A stretch of 64,000 nucleotides of DNA, taken from assembly GCF_036964905.1 (NCBI RefSeq), contig NZ_JBALHR010000005.1, positions 158,587 to 222,586 on the forward strand, in the 5' to 3' direction. Of the stretch, positions 1 through 8,053 are shown one piece after another. The notes under the pieces are model-generated. The model ran no database searches, was not told the DNA's origin, and saw only the letters and a program-made list of their open reading frames with translations. How positions within the stretch are numbered: the first letter of the stretch is position 1; each line of letters starts with the position of its first letter. Position numbers and translations under genes: made by a program. This DNA is from Gemmobacter denitrificans. GTDB lineage: Bacteria; Pseudomonadota; Alphaproteobacteria; Rhodobacterales; Rhodobacteraceae.

Positions 1-1375
1 CGACAAGAGCCGTAACAGGCTCGATCACACGGGAAATCGGCGGCAAGCTGGCAATCTCTGCCCCTGCCCCGGTAGCTGCCATGATAGCCAGACGCGCGGC
101 GCCAAAGGCCCCGCCAAAATCGCCAGACTTGGGCAGCATCACAGGCACGTTCAGCGCCGTAGCAATCGCGGCCAGCCAATAATCCGACCGCGACCCGCCG
201 CCGACGGCGATCAATCGGTCCAGCCGCGTACCGGTCGCGGCCAGCGCATCACGGCAATCGCGGAAGGCAAAGGTCACGCCCTCCAGCACGGCCCGCGTTC
301 CGGCGGCGCGATCGGTCACATGGTCCAGCCCGGTGAACGCGCCACGCAAGGCGGCATCGTTCAGCGGTGTCCGCTCTCCGCCCAGATAGGGCAGGAAAAC
401 CGCCTTGCCGGGCGATTGCAGCCCCCCCAGCTCGGCCGTCAGGGTGGCCGCCTCGTGCCCGACAAACCGGCCATACCAGTTGAGCGCGTCAGTTGCCGCC
501 AGAATGACCCCCATCTGGTGCCATGTTCCCGGCAAGGCGTGGCAGAATGTGTGAACCGCAGTTTCCGGTGTCGGCTGATAGCCGTCATTGGCCGCGAATA
601 GCACGCCCGATGTGCCAAGACTGACAAAGGCATCCCCCGCCCTTACCACGCCGACCCCGACACCGGAGGCCGCGTTGTCGCCCCCGCCGCCCGCAACGAT
701 CACAGCTTTGGGCAGGCCCCAGCGGGCCGCAAGTTCATCGCGCAGCTTGCCCGAAACTTCAGCCCCTTCAACAAGTCGCGGCATCTGATCCCGGCTCAGC
801 CCGGTTGCGGCCAGCAGATCATCCGACCAGTCGCGCCGCCCGGTATCGAGCCAGCTTGTGCCCGCCGCGTCGGACATTTCGGCCACATGGTCGCCGGTCA
901 GCCACAGGCGCAAATAGTCCTTCGGCAACAGAACCCTGGCAACCTGCTCCCAGATGCGTGGTTCATGCGCGCGGACCCAATCCAGCTTGGGCGCGGTGAA
1001 GCCGGGAAAGACGATATTGCCGCTGATCCTGCGGAACATAGGATCCCCGTCCAACACCGCTGCTTCGGCATGGGCGCGGGTATCGTTCCACAGGATGCAA
1101 GGGCGCAGCACCTCATCCGCGGCATTCAGCAGGGTGGCCCCGTGCATCTGCCCCGACAGACCGATGCCCACCACCCCCGAAAGGCTGGCCTTGCGGGCCA
1201 GCCCGTCCATCACGGTTTCTGCCGCCGCGATCCAATCGGCGGGGGCCTGTTCGCTATGGCCTTCCGCCGGGCGCGAAACGGTCAAAGAGGCGGTGGCTTC
1301 CGCCACCACCTCCTGACACTCGTCAATCAGAACACCCTTAAGCCCGGATGTCCCAAGATCCAGCCCGATATACAT
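1..1375 (-). CDS. xylB: Xylulokinase (3' end outside window)
   Basis: FGGY-family sugar kinase that phosphorylates D-xylulose to xylulose 5-phosphate, the second intracellular step of xylose use. The protein starts MYIGLDLGTSG, the classic N-terminal phosphate-binding motif of the family. It continues through GLSGQMHG, LWNDTRA, the AGGGGDNAA block and the GGGSRSDYW adenosine motif. About 458 residues are present; the family is normally near 480, so only the last two dozen or so lie beyond base 1. Its ATG sits one base after the stop of the upstream ABC ATPase, so it is co-transcribed with the xylose transporter. The expected xylA partner is not in the window and may lie further left. Identity is clear from motifs and context. 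Confidence 0.95.
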   Translation of the reverse strand, partial: MYIGLDLGTSGLKGVLIDECQEVVAEATASLTVSRPAEGHSEQAPADWIAAAETVMDGLARKASLSGVVGIGLSGQMHGATLLNAADEVLRPCILWNDTRAHAEAAVLDGDPMFRRISGNIVFPGFTAPKLDWVRAHEPRIWEQVARVLLPKDYLRLWLTGDHVAEMSDAAGTSWLDTGRRDWSDDLLAATGLSRDQMPRLVEGAEVSGKLRDELAARWGLPKAVIVAGGGGDNAASGVGVGVVRAGDAFVSLGTSGVLFAANDGYQPTPETAVHTFCHALPGTWHQMGVILAATDALNWYGRFVGHEAATLTAELGGLQSPGKAVFLPYLGGERTPLNDAALRGAFTGLDHVTDRAAGTRAVLEGVTFAFRDCRDALAATGTRLDRLIAVGGGSRSDYWLAAIATALNVPVMLPKSGDFGGAFGAARLAIMAATGAGAEIASLPPISRVIEPVTALV

Positions 1376-1376
1376 C

Positions 1377-2144
1377 TCAATAGGCCTGTGCGGGTTTCTT
1401 GCCCATGATGATCATCCCCAGGATGTCATCGTCGGTCACCTCGCCCACATTGACCGTCCCGACACGCTGGCCGTTCTTCATCACCACCGCCCGATCGCAA
1501 AGGTCCATCACGGCATGGATGTCATGCTCGATCAGGAAGATGCCCAGACCCTGCTTTTTCAGCTCCTGGATCAGCTCGGCCACCATCTGCGTTTCATGCG
1601 GGCCAAGTGCTGCGGTCGGTTCGTCCATGATCAGGATCTTGGCGTTGAAGTAAACCGCCCGCGCAATGGCCACCGATTGCCGCTGCCCGCCCGAAAGCGC
1701 CGATACCGGCACGTTGAACTTGCGGAAGTTGGGGTTCAGGCGGCCCATGATCTTGCGGGTTTCGGCCTCCATCGCGATGTCGTTCAGGAAACCGCCGGGG
1801 CCCACCAGTTCACGGCCCAGAAACAGGTTCGATGCCGCATCCAGATTGTCTGCCAGCGCCAGCGTCTGATAGATCGTTTCGATGTTATAGCTGCGCGCGT
1901 CGCGGGGGCTGCGGATTTCGGCCTTCGATCCATTGATGAAGATTTCGCCCGCATCCATCTGATAGGCGCCTGACAGGCACTTGATCAGCGTCGATTTGCC
2001 CGCGCCGTTATGGCCCAGCAGGCCGACCACTTCGCCGGGATACAGATCGACCGACACATGATCGACCGCCTTGATCCCGCCGAATGAAATCGAGATGTCG
2101 CGCATCTCCACCAGGGGGGTGCCGCTATTGGGGTTCTTGGTCAT
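1377..2144 (-). CDS. xylG: Xylose ABC transporter ATP-binding protein, single ABC domain
   Basis: Energises D-xylose import with the permease encoded just upstream. A single ABC domain fills the 255 residues: Walker A GHNGAGKST (about 44-52), signature LSGGQRQ (150-156), Walker B ILIMDEPT (170-177). Escherichia coli-type XylG has two fused ABC domains and about 500 residues, so this is the half-size form, resembling FrcA-type ATPases of alphaproteobacteria, and presumably works as a homodimer. I place the start at the ATG preceded by GGGAGCG. The frame stays open further upstream, but that extension runs into the permease gene and has no ribosome site. The permease stop lies 13 bases upstream. 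The specific xylose assignment comes from XylF and XylB next door. Confidence 0.92.
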   Translation of the reverse strand: MTKNPNSGTPLVEMRDISISFGGIKAVDHVSVDLYPGEVVGLLGHNGAGKSTLIKCLSGAYQMDAGEIFINGSKAEIRSPRDARSYNIETIYQTLALADNLDAASNLFLGRELVGPGGFLNDIAMEAETRKIMGRLNPNFRKFNVPVSALSGGQRQSVAIARAVYFNAKILIMDEPTAALGPHETQMVAELIQELKKQGLGIFLIEHDIHAVMDLCDRAVVMKNGQRVGTVNVGEVTDDDILGMIIMGKKPAQAY

Positions 2145-2157
2145 GGTCACGCTCCCC

Positions 2158-3477
2158 TTACTTCGCGCGCTTGCGATAGATGATGTCAACCCAGACCGCG
2201 AAGACGAGAACCGACCCCACGACGATGTTCTGCAGCGCGGCATCAAAGCCGATCAGCACCATGCCGGTCTGCAGCGATTGCATGACCACGGCCCCGATGA
2301 TGGCGCCATAGATCGTACCCACGCCCCCGGCGAGCGAGGTGCCGCCGATCACCGCAGCCGCGATGACGTAAAGTTCGTCCAACGTGCCAAGGGCATTGGT
2401 CGCGCTGTTCAGACGGGCCGAGGCGACGATGGCCGACAGGCCGGTCAGGAAGCCCATCAGGGCAAAGATCTTGACCGTCATCACCTTGGTATTGATGCCC
2501 GACAGTTCGGCCGCATCAGGGTTGCCCCCCATGGCAAAGACATAGCGGCCAAAGCGGGTGCGGGTGGAAACCACCGTCATCACGATACCGACCGCAATCA
2601 GGATCAGCACCGGAATGGCCCAGCCATGGCTGATGAACAGACCGGTTTCCGGCACTGTGATGTTATTCGCGGTCGCATATTGCGCCACGATGCCCTTGGG
2701 CCAGGGATAGGCATTCACCAGCAGTGTGGCCCCGATCACCAGACCGCACCCCAGCACGGCCAGGAAGGCTTCGGCCCAGACCGGGCGCTGCGCAAAACCA
2801 TGATGTTCGCGGTTCTTGCGACCCGCCACGATCTTCCACAAGATGAAAGCGCAGGCCAGCAGACCGACAATCCAGCTTCCCGTGGCACCGACAGATCCAT
2901 AAGGGCCGCCGCCGATCAGGTTGAACGTCGGATCCAGCGGAGAAATCGTCTCGCCCCGGGCCAGCAGGAAGGACCCGCCGCGCCAGACCAGCAGGCCGCC
3001 CAGCGTCACGATGAAGGCCGGAATACCGCGATAGGCGACCAGCCAGCCATGGAAGGCCCCGATCAGCGTTCCAACCGCCAGACCGATCAGACAGGTCACA
3101 ATCCAGATCAGCGGGCTGCCCAGACCAAAGATGTCAGGCAGAATGCGCGCCTGCGCGATGCCCATCACCATGGCGGTAAAGCCCAGAACAGACCCGACCG
3201 ACAGGTCGATATGGCGGGTGACGATGATCAGCACCATCCCGCAGGCCATGATCCCGATCGAGGCTGTCTGAACCGAAAGGTTCCACAGGTTGCGCGGCGT
3301 CAGAAACGCGCCCTGACCATTGACATAGGCACCAACCAGGTGAAAGCCCAGCCAGATTACAAGCATGGCGCCAACCATGCCCAGCAGGCGGGTGTCGATC
3401 TCGGTGGCTTTGATGAAACGGGCAAAGGGGCTGAGCGATGGGTCAGCGCCCTGATGGGAATTCTGCGATGTGGTCAT
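2158..3477 (-). CDS. xylH: Xylose ABC transporter permease
   Basis: Inner-membrane permease of the xylose importer, BPD_transp_2/ribose-type family, about 439 residues with roughly ten or more hydrophobic segments. Typical family stretches include the SVQTASIGIMACGM segment, HIDLSVGS, the TLGGLLVWRG loop and the C-terminal IGGTSLAGGVGT motif. The start is uncertain. I use the ATG giving MTTSQNSHQ; a GTG 15 bases upstream would add MPDAP. Neither has a good Shine-Dalgarno sequence. A strong hairpin followed by T5 lies between xylF and this gene and probably lowers its expression relative to the binding protein. xylG follows 13 bases after its stop. Confidence 0.92.
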   Translation of the reverse strand: MTTSQNSHQGADPSLSPFARFIKATEIDTRLLGMVGAMLVIWLGFHLVGAYVNGQGAFLTPRNLWNLSVQTASIGIMACGMVLIIVTRHIDLSVGSVLGFTAMVMGIAQARILPDIFGLGSPLIWIVTCLIGLAVGTLIGAFHGWLVAYRGIPAFIVTLGGLLVWRGGSFLLARGETISPLDPTFNLIGGGPYGSVGATGSWIVGLLACAFILWKIVAGRKNREHHGFAQRPVWAEAFLAVLGCGLVIGATLLVNAYPWPKGIVAQYATANNITVPETGLFISHGWAIPVLILIAVGIVMTVVSTRTRFGRYVFAMGGNPDAAELSGINTKVMTVKIFALMGFLTGLSAIVASARLNSATNALGTLDELYVIAAAVIGGTSLAGGVGTIYGAIIGAVVMQSLQTGMVLIGFDAALQNIVVGSVLVFAVWVDIIYRKRAK

Positions 3478-3559
3478 GGGGGCGTCCGGCACTACAGGGT
3501 GAAAGGTGCAGACGGGCAGGCGAAGGGGCCATCCTCGCCGGGCCAGTGCATATGGAATG

Positions 3560-3594
3560 AAAAACCCGGCGATGGCGGTCAGGCCATCGCCGGG
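3560..3594 (-). terminator. Hairpin with T-run between xylF and xylH (attenuator)
   Basis: Perfect 11-base inverted repeat CCCGGCGATGG / CCATCGCCGGG (3565-3575 and 3584-3594) with an 8-base loop. On the minus strand it is followed directly by five T residues. It lies just after the xylF stop and before xylH, the usual place for a partial terminator that keeps binding-protein mRNA in excess over permease mRNA. It is a factor-independent terminator by sequence; read-through is inferred. Confidence 0.75.
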
Positions 3595-3603
3595 CGCAGC
3601 GCC

Positions 3604-4629
3604 TTATTTGCAGGCAGCCACGTCGTCGGCAGCGCCTTCGCAAGCCTGCTCTTTGGAGATGTGGCCAGCGTCGATCACCAGGTTCAGGGTTTCCTTGGTG
3701 ATCGGGGTCGGCGACAGGAAGATCGCGTTCATTTCAACGCCCTTCTCGCCACCCGAGAACTTGGTCGCACCTTCGATCGCGTCCAGAGCGGTGCCACCGG
3801 CCAGAGCCGAAGCGATTTCGGCGGCCTTTGCACCCAGTTGGCGGCTGTCTTTCCAGACCGAAACGGTCTGGGTGCCACGCGCCACGCGGTTCAGCGCGGC
3901 AAGGTCGCCGTCCTGACCGCCAACCGGGATCGCCAGGCCCTGGGCCTGCAGCGCGGCAATCGCACCACCGGCCATGCCGTCATTCTGCGCCAGAACCGCA
4001 TCCACCGCGTTGTTGCTGGCGGTCAGGATCTGCTCCATGTTCTCTTGCGCACCTTCCGGCTTCCAGCCCGAGGTGAACTGTTCACCGACGATGGTGATTT
4101 CGCCGGCAGCAACTTTCGGGGCCAGCACTTCTTCCATGCCTTCACGCAGGAAGCCGGCATTGGCGTCGCCCGGATCGCCCTTGATGATGGCGAAGTTGCC
4201 TTTCGGCGCAGCCGCCACGACCGACTCGGCGATGATCTTGCCAACGCCCTTGTTGTCGAAGGTCAGGTAGAAGGCGCGCGGGTCTTCGATCAGACGGTCA
4301 TAGGCCACGACCGGGATACCTTCGGCAGCGGCTTTTTCGATGGCAGGGCCGATGGCGTCCTTGTTATAGGCCAGCACGATCAGGGCATTGGCACCCTGGG
4401 CGATCAGCGCTTCGATATCGGTCAGCTGCTTGGCCTCCGACGCCTGAGCGTCGGCCGAGATATAGGTGTTGCCAGCCGCTTCCAGCGCGCCCTTGATGGC
4501 GGCTTCGTCGGTCTTCCAGCGCTCTTCCTGAAAGTTCGACCAGCTGACGCCGATGGTCAGGCCTTCAGCCAGCGCCGCCGAATTGAAACCGGCAGCCGCG
4601 ATGACCGCAGCGATCAGAGCATTACGCAT
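3604..4629 (-). CDS. xylF: D-xylose-binding periplasmic protein
   Basis: Periplasmic receptor that captures D-xylose for the XylGH importer. It is 341 residues with an N-terminal signal peptide (MRNALIAAVIAAAG... cleavage near AALA-EG). It has the XylF hallmarks: VSWSNFQEERW, YDRLI, GDPGDANA, AQNDGMAGGAIAAL, GQDGD and VSVWKDSR, which contribute to the sugar pocket. The start is fixed by GGAGGATACACATG. It is the first gene of the transporter operon, with a consensus-like promoter upstream and a divergent ROK regulator. The high-copy binding protein is separated from xylH by a terminator-like hairpin. Assignment to xylose rather than ribose or fructose rests on these motifs and the xylB neighbour. 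Confidence 0.95.
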   Translation of the reverse strand: MRNALIAAVIAAAGFNSAALAEGLTIGVSWSNFQEERWKTDEAAIKGALEAAGNTYISADAQASEAKQLTDIEALIAQGANALIVLAYNKDAIGPAIEKAAAEGIPVVAYDRLIEDPRAFYLTFDNKGVGKIIAESVVAAAPKGNFAIIKGDPGDANAGFLREGMEEVLAPKVAAGEITIVGEQFTSGWKPEGAQENMEQILTASNNAVDAVLAQNDGMAGGAIAALQAQGLAIPVGGQDGDLAALNRVARGTQTVSVWKDSRQLGAKAAEIASALAGGTALDAIEGATKFSGGEKGVEMNAIFLSPTPITKETLNLVIDAGHISKEQACEGAADDVAACK

Positions 4630-4693
4630 GTGTATCCTCCCTATGGATGCGGCCAGCGAATGGCCGGTCCGACGGATTCGTCGGCACGCAAGG

Positions 4694-4722
4694 AAAATGG
4701 CGTGAATAATTTCAGTTGTCAA
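4694..4722 (-). promoter_or_regulatory. Predicted sigma70 promoter of xylF
   Basis: On the minus strand a perfect -35 TTGACA (4722-4717) is separated by 17 bases from CATTTT (4699-4694). This places the start of transcription near 4687, about 58 bases before the xylF ATG. It is the only near-consensus promoter seen in the divergent gap. Confidence 0.6.
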
Positions 4723-4740
4723 AATAAAAGTAATGGTAGA

Positions 4741-4787
4741 ACCTATGCGAGTTGAAAAATCTCGCAAGGTTTCGCTGCTGCGCAGCA
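4741..4787. promoter_or_regulatory. Inverted repeats in the ROK/xylF divergent gap (candidate operators)
   Basis: Two dyads lie side by side between the divergent genes. The first has arms TGCGAG (4746-4751) and CTCGCA (4761-4766) nine bases apart, extended outward by ACCT/AGGT with a one-base offset. The second is a perfect 12-base palindrome TGCTGCGCAGCA (4776-4787). They lie upstream of the xylF -35 and within the expected leader or promoter of the ROK gene. They could be the ROK protein's operator, or RNA structure in its leader. Confidence 0.45.
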
Positions 4788-4842
4788 ATTTCCGGGCAGG
4801 ATCGGGCTGGAACCCGTCAACTTTAATTCGGAGACAAAAGAA

Positions 4843-6123
4843 ATGAGCCGGCAGGCACCGATGGATCTGGGCAGCGAGGACAGGCTGGGCTGTGGCCCGC
4901 TGATCGCACCGCTGTCGGAACAGACGCGCCCGCTGCGCCAGCAGGTCTTTGAACGGGTACGCGCCGCCGGGCTGATTCCGCGCGTGCAGGTGGCCAAGGA
5001 GCTGGCCGTATCGCCAGCTTCGGTCACGACCATCACGCAAGAGTTGATCGAGGCCGGGCTGATCGAGGAACTGGCCGCTCCGCGCGACGGCGATCAGGGC
5101 CGGGGCAGGCCTGCCGTCTTGCTGCGGGTGCGGGCAGGTGCCCATCTGGTTGCAGGGATGAAGCTGTCGGATCGCGAACATACCGCCGTGATCGTTGATT
5201 TCGCGGGCAAGCTGATCGCAGGCGATGTGATCCCCCGCCGCCCCGGCGCAATGGCGCTGCCGGAACTGCTGGTCTCCATGGAAACGCTGCTAGCCCGGGT
5301 TTGTGCAAAAGCCGGGGTCGAACCGGCGCAGCTATCGGCGGTCGGTCTTGGCGTGCCGGGCTTTGTCGATTGCGAACGCGGCATGGTGCAATGGTCTTCG
5401 GTCCTGGCCGAACGTGGCGTGCCACTGGCGGCGGCGGCGGCAGCGCGGCTCGGTGTGCCGGTGCATATCGACAATGATGCCAATCTGGTGACGCTGGCCG
5501 AATTGTGGTTCGGCGCCGGGCGCGGGCTGGCCGATTTTGCCGTCGTCACCATTGAACATGGCGTCGGCATGGGCTGCGTCATCAATCACCGCATCTATCG
5601 TGGCGCCAAGGGGCTGGGGATGGAACTGGGCCATACCAAGGTGCAGCTGGATGGTGCCCTGTGCCGTTGCGGCCAGCGCGGCTGTCTGGAAGCCTATGTC
5701 GCCGATTACGCGTTGGCACGCGAGGCCACCACCGCGCTGAACTGGGCCCACAAGGAAGGCCAGTCGATCAATGTATTGCTGGAAAGCCTGTATGATCACG
5801 CCAAGGCCGGCAATTCTGCCGCGCGGTCGATCTTCAAGCGCGCCGGACGGTATCTGGCTGTTGGCCTTTCCAATGTGGTGAACCTGTTCGACCCCTCGCT
5901 CATCATCCTGTCCGGCGAACGGATGCGCTATGACTATCTCTATGCTGCCGAAACGCTGGCAGAGATGGAACAACTGGCCATTTCGACCGGGCGGCCCAAG
6001 CCGCCGGTGAAGATTCACGCCTGGGGCGATCTGCTCTGGGCCCATGGCGCGGCAGCATTGGCGCTGTCGCAGGTCAGCGAAGGGTTACTGGCCAACGCGA
6101 CGCGCGAAATCGCCGCGCAATAA
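4843..6123 (+). CDS. ROK-family transcriptional repressor of the xylose operon (XylR-type)
   Basis: Cytoplasmic repressor with an N-terminal winged helix-turn-helix (about residues 30-85, including VAKELAVSPASVTTITQELIEAG). A C-terminal ROK/sugar-kinase-like sensor domain follows. The zinc-binding ROK signature is visible as GHTKVQ...CRCGQRGCLEAYV, and the DNDANL motif is present. Length is 426 residues, normal for XylR/NagC-type members (about 400). It is divergent from xylF across 213 bases, the standard place for a local xylose-responsive repressor; the ligand is inferred from context. The start ATG follows GGAGACAAAAGAA. It is unrelated to the AraC-type XylR of enterics. Confidence 0.88.
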   Translation: MSRQAPMDLGSEDRLGCGPLIAPLSEQTRPLRQQVFERVRAAGLIPRVQVAKELAVSPASVTTITQELIEAGLIEELAAPRDGDQGRGRPAVLLRVRAGAHLVAGMKLSDREHTAVIVDFAGKLIAGDVIPRRPGAMALPELLVSMETLLARVCAKAGVEPAQLSAVGLGVPGFVDCERGMVQWSSVLAERGVPLAAAAAARLGVPVHIDNDANLVTLAELWFGAGRGLADFAVVTIEHGVGMGCVINHRIYRGAKGLGMELGHTKVQLDGALCRCGQRGCLEAYVADYALAREATTALNWAHKEGQSINVLLESLYDHAKAGNSAARSIFKRAGRYLAVGLSNVVNLFDPSLIILSGERMRYDYLYAAETLAEMEQLAISTGRPKPPVKIHAWGDLLWAHGAAALALSQVSEGLLANATREIAAQ

Positions 6124-6235
6124 TCCGCCCGCTGATACGATTGAGGCAATAAGTGATCGGCGACGATTCGGTCGCGGATTGAGATTGCCCCCCCAAGCTG
6201 CAATACTCCGGTCACGCTGCTTCGGGGGAAATTGC

Positions 6236-8053
6236 GTGTCAGTCATTCGGCAACCGGCGGGCCTTGGGCTCGCACTCATTTTCTGTGGAACGACCTTTAT
6301 CGCGCAACCTGCAGGTGCGCTGGAGCCGGTAGAATTCATCGTGGCGGGCGACAATGCTGCGCTAGCCAAAGACCTGCGCGGCGCTTCCGTGCTTCTGGCG
6401 GGCGAAAGCGAAGGCAAGTCCGAACCCGAGGAGGTGTTTGCCGCCGCCCGCGCCGAATATGGCCGCTTGGTCAATACGCTCTATGCCAAGGGGCATTACG
6501 CGCCGGTGATCCGCATCAGCGTGGACGGACGCGAAGCTGCCTCCATCGCCCCCCTTGACGCGCCCGCGCAGATCGGGCGCATTGTGGTCAATGTCGATCC
6601 CGGGCCGGTCTTTGCCTTTTCGCAAACCCGCCTGCGCCCCGTCGCACCGGGCACCAAACTGCCCGAAGGTTTTGCCCCCGGCGAACCCGCAGAAAGCGGC
6701 CTGGTGCGGGCGGCGGTCCAGGCTGGCGTGACGGGTTGGCGCGATGCGGGCCACGCCAAGGCCGCCGTTTCAGGCCAGGACGTGGTTGCCGATCACGTGA
6801 CACACACCCTTTCGGCCGATGTGACGCTGAACCCGGGCCCGAAGCTGCGCTTTGGCAAGCTGCGGGTCGAAGGCCATCAGCGCATGCAGGAACGCCGCAT
6901 CCTGAAGATCGCGGGCCTGCCGGAAGGTGAGGTTTATTCGCCCGAAGAACTGAAACGCAGCGCCGAGCGTCTGCGGCGCAGCGGGGTATTCCGCTCTGTG
7001 TCGATGGTCGAAGATGAGACTGTCACCCGTCCCGATCTGCTGGGGATCACCGCGACCGTGGTCGAGGAAAAGACCCGCCGCTATTCGATCGGTGCCGAGG
7101 TCGCCAGTTTCGAAGGGCTGGACCTGACCGGTTATTGGCTGCACCGCAACCTTCTGGGGGGCGGTGAACGGCTGAAGGTCGAAGGCGAAGTAGCCAATAT
7201 CGGAGCGCAGAACAGCGGCATGGATTACATGCTGGGTGTCAGCGTCGAGCGCCCCGCAACCCTGACCGCCGACACGACCATGACGCTGAAAACCGGCTTT
7301 GCCCATCTGGATGAAGAGGATTTCACCGCCGACCTGTACTCGTTCGGCATCGGATTCAGCCAGTATATCTCGGACGAACTGACAGCGCGGGCCGGTCTGG
7401 AATACAACCATGCCGAGGTCGAGGATGCCTTTGACACCTATACCTACAAGCATCTGGCCCTGCCGTTGGGCGTGACATGGGACAAGCGCGACACCGCGCT
7501 TGATGCGCGCAAAGGGTTCTACATCGATGCTGAAGCGCGGCCCTATCTGGGGTTCGGGACCACAGACAGCGGCCTGCGGATCAAGGCCGATGGCCGGATC
7601 TACAAGACCTTCGGTGAGGCCCGCCCCGTCACGCTGGCCGGGCGCGCGCAACTGGGTGCGATCATGGGCGGGTCGGTTCTGGGCACGCCGCGCGATTATC
7701 TGTTCTATTCCGGTGGTGGCGGCACAGTCCGGGGTCAACCCTATCAGGCACTTGGCGTGCCGCTGACCCGTGCGGTCTATAGCGAAGAAATTGGCGGCAT
7801 GACCTTTGCTGCGCTTTCTGCCGAATTGCGCGCCCGGATCACCCCCAAGATCGGGGTTGTAGGCTTTGCCGATGCGGGCTTTGTCGGCGTTACCGATTTC
7901 GGGACCGGCGACTGGCATGCCGGGGCCGGGCTGGGCCTGCGATATGACACAGGCTTTGGCCCCATCCGGCTTGACGTGGCGACCCCGATCGAGGGCAGCG
8001 TCGACACCGGTGACGGAGTACAGATTTATGTCGGGATCGGACAGGCTTTCTGA
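6236..8053 (+). CDS. tamA: Outer-membrane assembly factor TamA (BamA/Omp85 family)
   Basis: Omp85-family outer-membrane protein that works with TamB in inserting autotransporters and other beta-barrel proteins. It has a signal peptide (to about ...AQPAGA), POTRA-like repeats over roughly residues 30-250 (for example LRFGKLRVEGHQRM) and a 16-strand-type barrel to the C-terminus. The barrel contains GLDLTGYWLHRNLLGGGERL, the GGGGTVRGQ lid-loop VRGY-type motif, and the terminal aromatic IYVGIGQAF. Length is 605 residues, normal for TamA. I choose the GTG start that follows GGGGGAAATTGC and gives a proper signal peptide; longer in-frame extensions overlap the ROK gene. Its stop overlaps the tamB start (TGATGA). 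Confidence 0.92.
   Translation: MSVIRQPAGLGLALIFCGTTFIAQPAGALEPVEFIVAGDNAALAKDLRGASVLLAGESEGKSEPEEVFAAARAEYGRLVNTLYAKGHYAPVIRISVDGREAASIAPLDAPAQIGRIVVNVDPGPVFAFSQTRLRPVAPGTKLPEGFAPGEPAESGLVRAAVQAGVTGWRDAGHAKAAVSGQDVVADHVTHTLSADVTLNPGPKLRFGKLRVEGHQRMQERRILKIAGLPEGEVYSPEELKRSAERLRRSGVFRSVSMVEDETVTRPDLLGITATVVEEKTRRYSIGAEVASFEGLDLTGYWLHRNLLGGGERLKVEGEVANIGAQNSGMDYMLGVSVERPATLTADTTMTLKTGFAHLDEEDFTADLYSFGIGFSQYISDELTARAGLEYNHAEVEDAFDTYTYKHLALPLGVTWDKRDTALDARKGFYIDAEARPYLGFGTTDSGLRIKADGRIYKTFGEARPVTLAGRAQLGAIMGGSVLGTPRDYLFYSGGGGTVRGQPYQALGVPLTRAVYSEEIGGMTFAALSAELRARITPKIGVVGFADAGFVGVTDFGTGDWHAGAGLGLRYDTGFGPIRLDVATPIEGSVDTGDGVQIYVGIGQAF

Noticed and set aside
2071..4755. Very long plus-strand open frame (894 codons) opposite the xylose operon
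   Set aside because: It is the antisense of well-supported xylF, xylH and xylG, has no recognisable domain, is rich in His/Arg/Gln/Asp as expected for shadow frames in GC-rich DNA, and has no ribosome site.
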